From Eubacteriales bacterium (GTDB lineage: Bacteria; Bacillota; Clostridia; Monoglobales; Firm-18), in contig JAQVDK010000009.1 of assembly GCA_028697835.1 (NCBI GenBank), positions 1-40,113 of the forward strand: a stretch of 40,113 nt of DNA. The letters run 5' to 3'. The first letter of the stretch is position 1. The number at the start of each line of letters is the position of its first letter. This document shows positions 15,788 through 23,660 of this stretch, one piece after another. Under the pieces are notes generated by a model, which made no database searches, had not been told where the DNA came from, and saw only the letters and a list, made by a program, of their open reading frames with translations. The translations under genes were made by a program, and so were the position numbers.

Positions 15788-17245
15788 TCAATTCTTTATC
15801 AAAACTATATCTTCCATGCCTTTTATTTTAAATCCCCACACGGGGGATGAGATGTCGGTCTGCGAATTATAGCATTTAAAAACTTCTTGAATTTCCAACG
15901 TTTCTTCCCTGCCGATTTGCTGAACAAGCATATCCAAAGCACCTATTTTCGTGCCCCCTGTAATGCAGGGTCCTAAAACTGCGTTTTCCCCCGGCTTGCC
16001 AAAGGTTCTAATCAGTAGCTTAAATGCTGTAATATATCCCCTTTCCACCTTTGCGTACAAGGCGTTTTTCACACCTTCGGCATTTAACTGAGATATAACA
16101 GGCAATCCGCCATAGGTATAATTCATTTTGATTATATATTCATCCTCGCTTGCTTTAAGGTCGGACACCAAATGCAAATCCGTCAAATGTTCCACCCCTG
16201 CGGCGCTGAATATCTGCTCTGCAATTTTAGTAACTTGGCTGACAGCGAGGTATGGTGCATACATTCCGTTTTGCAGGGGAATGCCTTTTTCTGTTTCTAC
16301 AGCGCTGTATTCAACAACTCCCGCGGGGCTTATGCGAATGGTGGCGCTGTTTTCCACATAGCTTGCAGTTCCGTCCTGGGCAACGGATTTTCGCAGTACG
16401 CTTGGGGTATAGCCCAAGGCGGAGACAATATTGTCAAAGGAGGAGGTGTCTGATTCCAACGGGTTTAAAACCTCAAATGTTTCAAACTCCTCATCTTCAA
16501 TGGAAAGCAAAACCCTTGAATCCAGCAAAATGCGCTGAACAATTTTTGCATCTTTCAGCGGTCGGTCAAGCTTTAATTCAAAGGCAAAAACCTTGTCTTG
16601 AGATTTTCCAAAAGTGGAAGAGTCGATATATTTAATGATTTCATCTCCTCTGTAATCCACAAAAAACTTAACAGCCGAATTGGCGGAGGAGTCAAGCATG
16701 CACACAATGGATTCTTTAGTAAGCGTATCGCCTGTTATAATAATGTCGGATACATTAAAGCTGCCCGGCAAAACCGAGGTAAAGTTCTTTTTAAAAGCTT
16801 CGGAAAGACTACTGGGGTCCAAGCTGAAGCCAAAGCTTAAATATACGGATTTGCCTTGAAGCAAGGTGTTAAAATCACTTACCGACATGGTGGATGTTCT
16901 TACGGATTGAGAGGAAGTAAGGCTTTCAAAGATTCTGTCAACCTGAAGATAAGCAGAGTCGTATTTTTCCTCGCCGGGGTGGTAAACATCCCGAGCATTT
17001 CCGCTGCTTAGAACAATCTTTGAAGGGCGCACGGTGCTAAGATATGGCTTGTCTATTTGTTTGCCATCCGATAGAGGAAAAAGGGACTTTAAAGCGTTTG
17101 TAAGCTTGGTATTTTGGATAGAATTAAAAAAATTATAGCCAGAAGGCCATAATTTTTTGTTGTTAAACCATATTTGACCCATAAGCTGCAGGCAGTTTAA
17201 AACAAGCAATACCAAAATTGCAGATTTAATCCGTTCCTTATACAA
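15788..17245 (-). CDS. yycH: YycH-like regulatory membrane protein
   Basis: Protein (485 aa) with one N-terminal transmembrane helix (about 8-28) and a large exterior domain. It is assigned to YycH from its length, architecture and position directly before yycI. The start is GYxFF-like ...WPSGYNFFNS after the helix, followed by RPSKIVLSSGN. The start codon appears to be TTG at 17245 with AGGAG ten bases upstream; no ATG precedes the helix. The family forms a YycH-YycI complex at the membrane and modulates WalK in Bacillus. Sequence similarity within YycH is low in general, so this call leans on context. Confidence 0.75.
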   Translation of the reverse strand: MYKERIKSAILVLLVLNCLQLMGQIWFNNKKLWPSGYNFFNSIQNTKLTNALKSLFPLSDGKQIDKPYLSTVRPSKIVLSSGNARDVYHPGEEKYDSAYLQVDRIFESLTSSQSVRTSTMSVSDFNTLLQGKSVYLSFGFSLDPSSLSEAFKKNFTSVLPGSFNVSDIIITGDTLTKESIVCMLDSSANSAVKFFVDYRGDEIIKYIDSSTFGKSQDKVFAFELKLDRPLKDAKIVQRILLDSRVLLSIEDEEFETFEVLNPLESDTSSFDNIVSALGYTPSVLRKSVAQDGTASYVENSATIRISPAGVVEYSAVETEKGIPLQNGMYAPYLAVSQVTKIAEQIFSAAGVEHLTDLHLVSDLKASEDEYIIKMNYTYGGLPVISQLNAEGVKNALYAKVERGYITAFKLLIRTFGKPGENAVLGPCITGGTKIGALDMLVQQIGREETLEIQEVFKCYNSQTDISSPVWGFKIKGMEDIVLIKN

Positions 17246-17268
17246 GGAAAATCAACTCCTAAATGCAC

Positions 17269-17302
17269 CATAAGGGTTTAAACAAAAGTTTAAACCCTTA
17301 TG
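17269..17302. repeat. Perfect 15-bp inverted repeat before yycH
   Basis: CATAAGGGTTTAAAC, AAAA, GTTTAAACCCTTATG: a perfect 15-bp stem with a four-base loop. It starts 7 bases past the 3' end of the small exported protein gene. On the minus strand no T-run follows, so it may stabilise the upstream mRNA or cause partial termination before yycH. Confidence 0.7.
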
Positions 17303-17309
17303 AAGAAGA

Positions 17310-17756
17310 TTAAAATGGAATGCTGGTAGGGTCAACAGTGATACCGTTGATGATATTTTGAATGTTGCTTCCTAAGTAAGTAATTTCCAAATCGGCATGT
17401 TGAATCAGGCCGCTTGGGTCTGCCGCGCGTATGCGAAGGTAGTTTTTCCTTTGAGTAAGCTCAATCGGTGCGGCAAAGCATGTGCTGGCGCCAATCGTCC
17501 AACTGTAATCTGTTCTAACATACACACCGTTTGCCAGCCTGTAAACCGTTACAACAGTGCCTTCCTTGCCATAGCCCGAAATAACATAAGAACGGTCGAA
17601 GGTTGCCGATTGGTCCTTCGGCGGCTTTGTAATGACAATAAGGTCGGCTGTGTTTCCGCTGTCTCCCGGTGAAATGGTATCAGGTGCGGCAAAAGCGGAA
17701 ATGGTAAGTAATAAACCGAAAACAGCAATAACCATAAGAGCCTTTAAAAATTTCAT
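17310..17756 (-). CDS. Small exported protein of unknown function
   Basis: Secreted protein (148 aa) with a classical signal peptide (MKFLKALMVIAVFGLLLTISAFA, cleavage after AFA). The mature part has an Ig-like or bacterial-Ig (Big) flavour. It contains ITKPPKDQSATFDRSYVISGYGKEGTVVTVYRLANG, which resembles domains with a 'safety-pin' beta motif, then RKNYLRIRAADPSG. There is no LPxTG or lipobox, so it is probably free or loosely bound outside. RBS GAGGTGA precedes the ATG. It lies in the yycHI block and has a promoter of its own. No named family is recognised. Confidence 0.8.
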   Translation of the reverse strand: MKFLKALMVIAVFGLLLTISAFAAPDTISPGDSGNTADLIVITKPPKDQSATFDRSYVISGYGKEGTVVTVYRLANGVYVRTDYSWTIGASTCFAAPIELTQRKNYLRIRAADPSGLIQHADLEITYLGSNIQNIINGITVDPTSIPF

Positions 17757-17796
17757 ATAATCACCTCATAAATATGAGTTACAATTTGCTACATAC

Positions 17797-17825
17797 ATTT
17801 TATCATAACACAAATATAAAATCAA
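17797..17825 (-). promoter_or_regulatory. Probable promoter of the small exported protein gene
   Basis: TTGATT (17820-17825), 17 bases, TAAAAT (17797-17802) on the minus strand. It lies between the acidic membrane protein gene (end 17844) and the exported protein start, and may also feed yycH and yycI. Confidence 0.6.
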
Positions 17826-17843
17826 TTACAATTGTGTTACAGA

Positions 17844-18752
17844 TTAGTTTTCGGCTGTATCTTCCGTATCAAAATTTTCGCTTAATTCTTCGTTAATATC
17901 AAGGCCGGCTTCTTCTGCAACCTCATCCAAAATTTCCTCAAGCTCCAAGTTGTCATCCAAGTTTTCGTCACTTTCTTCAAAAAGCTCCATTTCCTCTTCG
18001 GTAAGGGCGATTTCGTCGGCGGAGGCATCAATATCCGAAGGTAAGGTATTGCCGGCGTCCTTACGGCTTTTGGTAAGTGCAAAAAGCAGTATCAATAAAA
18101 CAGCGGCAATGAAAATAGCGGTTATAGTCGGAACTATATTAATCTTTTTGAAATTAAGCTCAATGGCGTTTTTTTGACCGGAGGATATTGTCCACACATG
18201 AGTTTTGCCACCGTTTGAAATTGCCTGTGCGTTTGAATGTATGGGCTTTACGGGTGTGTTAACCGTAATGGTTAAATAAACCTGACCTTCCGGCTGGTTT
18301 TCAAGGTTAAATGAGGAGTTTTTAATTCCATACCTTGATGAGAAAAACTCTTTAAACTCCACGAATTCATACATGCCAACATTGTAAGGAAGGTTAAAGT
18401 CCAATACATATCCGTCCTCTGCCGGATATTGCTTTGAAATGGACAAAGAAGTTGGGTTATCGTTTTTGGTAACGGTATAACCCATATTTGTAAAGCTTTG
18501 CTCAACATAAGGCAGTGTTTGTTCCAATTCGGCGGAGTTCATCTGCTGATTGAACGTTGTGTCGGTTGTTCCATCGGAATTCAACGTGATTTGCAATGTG
18601 GGAAGATGTGGTTCTGAAAGGTCGTTTGCTTGTTCGTCTTGTTCCACTTGCTGGGACTGCTCGCTGTTTTCAACTGGCTCTGCGAAAATAGATACTCCCA
18701 TGGAGAAAATAAGGGCTGTCAGCGCAAAAAGAGCCAAAAATCGTTTAAACAT
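17844..18752 (-). CDS. Exported membrane protein with acidic cytoplasmic tail, unknown
   Basis: Type I membrane protein (302 aa). It has a signal peptide (MFKRFLALFALTALIFSMG...IFA), an exterior domain of about 180 residues, one transmembrane helix near 205-226 and a cytoplasmic tail of about 75 residues very rich in Glu and Asp. The exterior part resembles LppM/DUF3153-like domains, with a beta-rich body ending in THVWTISSGQKNAIELNF just before the helix. The match is by general appearance only. Start: ATG at 18752 with AGGAG ten bases upstream; a GTG three codons earlier is too near the RBS. Its strong promoter probably starts the block running into yycHI. Confidence 0.82.
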   Translation of the reverse strand: MFKRFLALFALTALIFSMGVSIFAEPVENSEQSQQVEQDEQANDLSEPHLPTLQITLNSDGTTDTTFNQQMNSAELEQTLPYVEQSFTNMGYTVTKNDNPTSLSISKQYPAEDGYVLDFNLPYNVGMYEFVEFKEFFSSRYGIKNSSFNLENQPEGQVYLTITVNTPVKPIHSNAQAISNGGKTHVWTISSGQKNAIELNFKKINIVPTITAIFIAAVLLILLFALTKSRKDAGNTLPSDIDASADEIALTEEEMELFEESDENLDDNLELEEILDEVAEEAGLDINEELSENFDTEDTAEN

Positions 18753-18789
18753 TAAATACACACTCCTATATTACATATATAATAAAACA

Positions 18790-18818
18790 ATTATACCTTT
18801 TATATATAGAATAGTCAA
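18790..18818 (-). promoter_or_regulatory. Sigma-A promoter of the 17844-18752 gene
   Basis: TTGACT (18813-18818), 17 bases, TATAAT (18790-18795) on the minus strand. It sits in the 332-base interval 18753-19084, whose other contents are the tandem repeats. Confidence 0.78.
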
Positions 18819-18861
18819 TAAAAATATTAAAATAAAATTCAGACAAGTGCCAATAGGCGCT

Positions 18862-18943
18862 GCAAAGCATACAGCCGTGCAGAAAAAATCGCCCTTAGAG
18901 TGAACTAAGAGCGATACAGCCAGCGGGCGCTTGCCGACAGGAC
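18862..18943 (-). repeat. Tandem 82-base repeat, copy 1
   Basis: Nearly identical to copy 2, which starts 99 bases later; I see two mismatches, both in the small stem. On the minus strand each unit reads hairpin GTCGGC-AAGC-GCCGAC (imperfect in this copy), then GGCTGTATCGC, then a terminator, then GCACGGCTGTATGC. The 17-base spacer between copies is unique. Confidence 0.9.
18882..18915 (-). terminator. Intrinsic terminator in repeat copy 1
   Basis: ATCGCTCTTAG, six-base loop, CTAAGGGCGAT, then TTTTTT on the minus strand. It forms an 11-bp stem with one G-T pair. It is the second of two terminators met by transcripts leaving prsA. Confidence 0.8.
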
Positions 18944-18960
18944 AATGCTAGTCGGGAAAA

Positions 18961-19042
18961 GCAAAGCATACAGCCGTGCAGAAAAAATCGCCCTTAGAGT
19001 GAACTAAGAGCGATACAGCCAGTCGGCGCTTGCCGACAGGAG
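18961..19042 (-). repeat. Tandem 82-base repeat, copy 2
   Basis: Second copy of the unit at 18862-18943. Here the small stem GTCGGC (19022-19027) with GCCGAC (19032-19037) is perfect. It starts about 40 bases after the prsA stop. Confidence 0.9.
18981..19014 (-). terminator. Intrinsic terminator of prsA, in repeat copy 2
   Basis: Same 11-bp stem and six-T tail as in copy 1. It is the first terminator downstream of prsA. Confidence 0.85.
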
Positions 19043-19084
19043 AAAAATAGTTTATCATAATTTTTTAAAAACTAAAGGATGGTT

Positions 19085-20092
19085 TTACTTTATGGCATTA
19101 TACACTTTATCAACTTTTTCAATTTTTGCTTCTGCCTTCCACTGGTCAAGCATTTCATCAAACACGCTGTTTTTTGTATATGCTAAAACCTGTTCTTTGT
19201 TTTCTTCAAAAACACTTTCGTCGTTTTCGTATCTTTTTATAATATGATATCCGTATCTTGTTTCAACAATATCGCTGACTTCGCCAACCTCAAGCTCTAA
19301 CGAAGCTGTTTCAAATTCGGGCACCATGCCTCCTTCGCTGCCCAAAATAAAGCCTTTTCCCAAGTAGTATCCATCAGGCTGGGAAGTAGAGCCCGGGTCC
19401 TCTGAATGTTCCGCTACAAGCTTGTCAAAATCCTCTCCGCCCTTTGCCCTTTCCAAAAGCTCATCAGCTTTTGTTCTTGCGGCAATGGCTTCGTCCCCGC
19501 TAAGGTTTTCGCCTGTATTCATATCGGTGGATAAAATTAATATATGCTTAACCCTTGCAATGTTGTTTTTAAAGTATTCTTTTGCCTGCTGCTCGTCAAC
19601 ATCTTGGGTTAGAAGCTCGACCAAATTTGCCCTGTAATAGCTGTTTTCAAGCTGTTTTTCGTAAATTTTTGATGTAAGCCCGAATTGAGATAAGTATTCA
19701 TCAACCCCGTCTTTTCCGTGGGTTGCGACCAACTGGCCCAAAGCGGCATTTATTTGCTGGCGTTGTTCGCTTTTGATTTTCACATTATTTTCAATGGCCT
19801 TTTGCTTTGCGATGAAAGACTTTACAATCTCTTCCAAGGCTTTTTCCTTGGCGTTTTCAATAACCTTTTGACCGTCTATTTCGGCGGTGTCCCAAAAATC
19901 TTCGGGAATATCATTGTCCTGTTCGTTTTCTATCTGTGATTTAACGCTGGTTAAGTAATACATAAACTCTTGTTTTGTAATCTTTTCACCGTTAACGGTT
20001 GCAACGATTGCGTTTTTGGAATTGCAAGCTGCAAGGACGGTGACAGTTGCAACTGCTACCACTAAAGACAGTACTTTTATAAATTTATGCAA
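19085..20092 (-). CDS. prsA: PrsA-like foldase lipoprotein (parvulin peptidyl-prolyl isomerase)
   Basis: Extracytoplasmic lipoprotein (335 aa) that helps exported proteins fold. The signal ends in lipobox VLAAC (Cys23). After a helical SurA/PrsA-type N-terminal domain (AIVATVNGEKITKQEF onwards), the parvulin domain spans about residues 173-285. It has RVKHILILS, DFDKLVAEHSEDPGS, GYYLGKG, MVPEFETA and YGYHIIKRYE in order. The start codon is TTG at 20092, supported by AGGAGG nine bases upstream and by the signal peptide. It has its own promoter inside the mfd 3' end and is followed by two tandem terminators. Whether it is the main PrsA or one of several paralogs cannot be told. Confidence 0.92.
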   Translation of the reverse strand: MHKFIKVLSLVVAVATVTVLAACNSKNAIVATVNGEKITKQEFMYYLTSVKSQIENEQDNDIPEDFWDTAEIDGQKVIENAKEKALEEIVKSFIAKQKAIENNVKIKSEQRQQINAALGQLVATHGKDGVDEYLSQFGLTSKIYEKQLENSYYRANLVELLTQDVDEQQAKEYFKNNIARVKHILILSTDMNTGENLSGDEAIAARTKADELLERAKGGEDFDKLVAEHSEDPGSTSQPDGYYLGKGFILGSEGGMVPEFETASLELEVGEVSDIVETRYGYHIIKRYENDESVFEENKEQVLAYTKNSVFDEMLDQWKAEAKIEKVDKVYNAIK

Positions 20093-20142
20093 GAAAAATT
20101 ACCTCCTTTGTAATGATGTTCCAAAACATTAACATTACTAAC

Positions 20143-20171
20143 ATTATACATTATTTGCCCTCTGATTTCAA
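20143..20171 (-). promoter_or_regulatory. Sigma-A promoter of prsA
   Basis: TTGAAA (20166-20171), 17 bases, TATAAT (20143-20148) on the minus strand. The -35 lies inside the last codons of mfd (stop at 20151-20153). Confidence 0.8.
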
Positions 20172-23100
20172 TTGTTTAAAGTCTTGTAATAAAGTTTTAA
20201 TATTAGGTATAATGTCCGTACCCTTTGTTTTTAATGTAAGATAAGGCTTGGTGCTTGGTGAGAACAAGAGCTTTCTGTCATATTTTTTCAGCAGCCCTGT
20301 AATGTTCTCAAGGTCAAGGGTAATGTCCTTTGAAAAGCTTAGCACAACATTTTTTTCCTTTTGCTTTATTTCATCAATGCCTAAAGATGACGCAACATTT
20401 CTAATTAGGGATATGTCAATCAAATTTGTTACGGTTTTAGGAACATCGCCATACCTGTCTTGAATCTCGTCATAAACGTCAAGCCAATCTTCCTGGTTTT
20501 CAACGGAGGCAATTTTTTTATATATTTCAATACGGTAATTTTCGCCTACTATATAGTCCTTGGGTATAAAAGCATTGACATTTATGGAAACAACGGTTTG
20601 AACCTCGGGGGCGAGCGGCTCTCCTTTTAATAGGGACACAGCCTCGGCAAGCAGCTTGCAGTACATGTCATAGCCCACCGCTTCCATATGCCCATGCTGC
20701 TGGGCGCCTATAATATTGCCTGCACCCCTTATCTCAAGGTCCCTAAGGGCAATTTTAAACCCGCTTCCAAACTCCGTAAAATCACGAATTGCGCTTAGGC
20801 GTTTTTCAGCCACCTCGGAGAGCACCTTGTCACGCTTATACGACAAATAGGCATAAGCAATCCTGTTGGAGCGCCCTACCCTTCCCCTAAGCTGGTATAG
20901 CTGGGAAAGCCCTAATCTGTCCGCATCTTCAACGATTATGGTATTAACATTTGGGATGTCCAAGCCCGTTTCTATGATTGTTGTGCATACCAGAACATCA
21001 ATTTCCTTGTCAAAAACCTGCTGCATAATGTCCTCCAGCTCACGCTCGCTCATCTTTCCGTGGGCTACGGCTACACGCAAATCTTCTGAAAATGCACGAA
21101 TTTGCGCTGCGACGCGGTTTATGGACTGGACACGGTTGTAAAGGTAATACACCTGACCGCCTCTTGCAATCTCTCGCAGGATGGCGTCCTTGAAAACCTC
21201 GGGGCTGTATTCCAAAACATAAGTATTTACGGGATAGCGGTCCTTTGGCGGATTTTCCAAAATACTTACATCCCTAATTCCCGCAAGGCTCATATGCAAG
21301 GTGCGGGGGATGGGGGTTGCCGTCAGGGTTAAAACATCAACGGAGCTTTTCAGCTCTTTTAAATGCTCCTTGTGCGCCACCCCAAATCGCTGCTCCTCGT
21401 CTATGATTAAAAGCCCAAGCTTGTGGAATTTCAAGTCCTTTTGAAGTATTCTATGAGTGCCTATTACAATGTCCACTTCACCGGTTTTGCACCTTTTTAC
21501 TGTTTCTTTTTGCTCTTTTACTGTTCTAAAACGGGATAGCATTTCAACTTTTATAGGAAAGTCCTTCATACGCTCGCAAAATGTCATGTAGTGCTGGTTG
21601 GCAAGTATTGTGGTGGGCACCAAATATGCAACCTGATACCCGTCCATAACAGCCTTGAACGCTGCGCGCAGGGCAACCTCTGTCTTTCCATAGCCTGCAT
21701 CGCCGCAAAGAAGCCTGTCCATAGGCCTTGAGTTTTCCATGTCTTTGCGGACTTCTTCTATACAGCGCAGTTGGTCCTCTGTTTCCTCATAGGGAAAGGT
21801 TGCGGCAAACTGCCTGTGCCAGTCGCCGTCAGGAGAAAACGCAATGCCGGGGCTGTTTTGCCTGATTGCGTAAAGCCGGATAAGCTGGTCCGCCATGTCG
21901 GCGGCACTTTGCTTTACCTTTTGCTTTGTTTTTTGCCATTCTGTCCCGCCCAGCTTGCTAAGCCTTACTTGACCGGAATCCTTGCCTGTGTACTTGAATA
22001 TTAAATCCAACTGGTTTACGGGAACATATAAAGAGTCGTTTCCTCTGAATTTTATGTGCACATAGTCGGAGGTGGCTCCGTCAACAGTCATGGTTTTAAT
22101 GCCTGCAAACTGACCTATTCCGTGATTTTGATGCACAACAAAGTCGCCTATGTTAAGGTCTGTAAGGCTGGTTATTTTTTCGTGGCTTTTTTTAGTCCTG
22201 CGGCGCACTTGCCGCCTGCTGCGCCCGAAAATCTCCCTGTCGCCAACAATTGCAAGCTTTAAGGTGGGGTATTCAAAACCCTGGGTTATCTCACCGGGCA
22301 GGATTATTACTTGTCCTTCCTTGGGGGGACTTTCTAATGCTTCAAGATAAACCGCTTCTATTTTTTCATCTCTTAAAGTGCCGGCAAGATTTTTTGCTTT
22401 GGTTTCGCTCCCGCCGAAAATGATTGTTGTGTATTCGTTGCTTCTGTAGTGGTGCATGGCTTCAAAAAACAGCTCTATTTTGCCATGATACAGCCCTTGC
22501 TGTTTAACAGCGAAGCGCAAAATATGCTTTGGACGGTAATCAATATTGGCTTGGGAAAGCCTTGAAAAGCCTATAAGCTTCATTTTAGTCATTTTAAAAA
22601 CGGCAGAGCCGTATCCCAAATGCCATTGACCGTCGCAGCGGGGGATAATGCTTTTTTCCATAAAATCAGCTACTTGCTCGCCAAGCTGCCAATCAATGTT
22701 TTCGCCGCTTTCTTTAATTTTTGCAGGCTCATACAGAAAAACGAAGGAGTTTTCGTCAAAATAGTCCAGTAAAGTTGGAGTTTCATCATAAATTAAAGGC
22801 AGGTATTTGTCAATAGAGTGGAAGTATGTTCCGTTTTCAAGCTTTTCTATGTCTTTGTTTAGATTTGCCTTTAAAGTTTCATCTTTTGTGTCCGTAAATT
22901 TTTTCAGCTTGGGGATAAGTTTTTCAAGAACCTTGGGTGATATTAAAATCTCGCCTGCCGGGGCGGCGGTTGCTTCTTCTAAAGCGTCCAAAGAGCGCTG
23001 CGTAAGCGGGTCAAAATTGCGGATTGAGTCTATTTCGTCGCCAAAAAGCTCCACACGAACGGGAAGCTCCTCGCCATGGGGGTAAAAGTCGATAATCCCG

Positions 23101-23639
23101 CCCCTTATTGAAAACTGCCCCTTGCCCTCCACTATGTTTTCACGGACATAGCCAAGGGAAATAAATTTTTCGGCAAGGGTTTGCATATTGTAAATGCTGC
23201 CTTGCTTGAAGATTATCCTTTTCTCGAATGCGTCTTTTGGTAGGGAAGGCCCCATAACCGCCGAAATTGTGGCAATAACAAGCGGTGCGCCGCCGCTTGT
23301 TTGGCTTAAACCTTCCAAAACCGTCATACGCTGGGTAATTATGTCCTTTGCTTGAGCCTCTATGTCGTAGAAGATAAGCTCCCTTTCCGGGTACACAGCC
23401 ACATTTTCCCCATAGAAAAGCTGAAGGTCAAAAAGCAGCTTTTGTGCCGAAATCCCATCCGGCACAACTATAAGAGCGGGTTTTTCCGAACTTTTGCGCA
23501 AGCAAAAAATGAGGTGTGCAGCAGAAGACTCTGACACCCCTGTTATATTGACGGGCAAAATGCCCTTGTTTATGCATTTTATAAGCTCCTGATACTCGCC
23601 CAAAGGGGCGAGTATCTCGGAAAAACCATTAAGCTTCAT
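20151..23639 (-). CDS. mfd: Transcription-repair coupling factor Mfd
   Basis: Mfd (1162 aa) removes RNA polymerase stalled at DNA lesions and recruits UvrA. The order is a UvrB-like N-terminal module, then the polymerase-interaction region near 500 (LNIGDFVVHQNHGIGQFAGI). The RecG-like motor follows with Walker A GDAGYGKTEVA (about 645), IIDEEQRFG (DEEQ box), LTATPIPRTLHMS and QLRGRVGRS. The C-terminal TRCF domain (about 1010-1110) includes NVNAFIPKDY. Length is normal. It starts 21 bases after the icd stop with AAAGG upstream, so it is probably read through from acn-icd, an arrangement I do not regard as standard. Confidence 0.98.
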   Translation of the reverse strand: MKLNGFSEILAPLGEYQELIKCINKGILPVNITGVSESSAAHLIFCLRKSSEKPALIVVPDGISAQKLLFDLQLFYGENVAVYPERELIFYDIEAQAKDIITQRMTVLEGLSQTSGGAPLVIATISAVMGPSLPKDAFEKRIIFKQGSIYNMQTLAEKFISLGYVRENIVEGKGQFSIRGGIIDFYPHGEELPVRVELFGDEIDSIRNFDPLTQRSLDALEEATAAPAGEILISPKVLEKLIPKLKKFTDTKDETLKANLNKDIEKLENGTYFHSIDKYLPLIYDETPTLLDYFDENSFVFLYEPAKIKESGENIDWQLGEQVADFMEKSIIPRCDGQWHLGYGSAVFKMTKMKLIGFSRLSQANIDYRPKHILRFAVKQQGLYHGKIELFFEAMHHYRSNEYTTIIFGGSETKAKNLAGTLRDEKIEAVYLEALESPPKEGQVIILPGEITQGFEYPTLKLAIVGDREIFGRSRRQVRRRTKKSHEKITSLTDLNIGDFVVHQNHGIGQFAGIKTMTVDGATSDYVHIKFRGNDSLYVPVNQLDLIFKYTGKDSGQVRLSKLGGTEWQKTKQKVKQSAADMADQLIRLYAIRQNSPGIAFSPDGDWHRQFAATFPYEETEDQLRCIEEVRKDMENSRPMDRLLCGDAGYGKTEVALRAAFKAVMDGYQVAYLVPTTILANQHYMTFCERMKDFPIKVEMLSRFRTVKEQKETVKRCKTGEVDIVIGTHRILQKDLKFHKLGLLIIDEEQRFGVAHKEHLKELKSSVDVLTLTATPIPRTLHMSLAGIRDVSILENPPKDRYPVNTYVLEYSPEVFKDAILREIARGGQVYYLYNRVQSINRVAAQIRAFSEDLRVAVAHGKMSERELEDIMQQVFDKEIDVLVCTTIIETGLDIPNVNTIIVEDADRLGLSQLYQLRGRVGRSNRIAYAYLSYKRDKVLSEVAEKRLSAIRDFTEFGSGFKIALRDLEIRGAGNIIGAQQHGHMEAVGYDMYCKLLAEAVSLLKGEPLAPEVQTVVSINVNAFIPKDYIVGENYRIEIYKKIASVENQEDWLDVYDEIQDRYGDVPKTVTNLIDISLIRNVASSLGIDEIKQKEKNVVLSFSKDITLDLENITGLLKKYDRKLLFSPSTKPYLTLKTKGTDIIPNIKTLLQDFKQLKSEGK

Positions 23640-23660
23640 AACTTAATACCTTTTATATTT

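Noticed and set aside
18862-19042. CRISPR-like repeat array
   Set aside because: Only two units, 82 bases long, each with an internal terminator, and a single 17-base spacer. No cas genes nearby.
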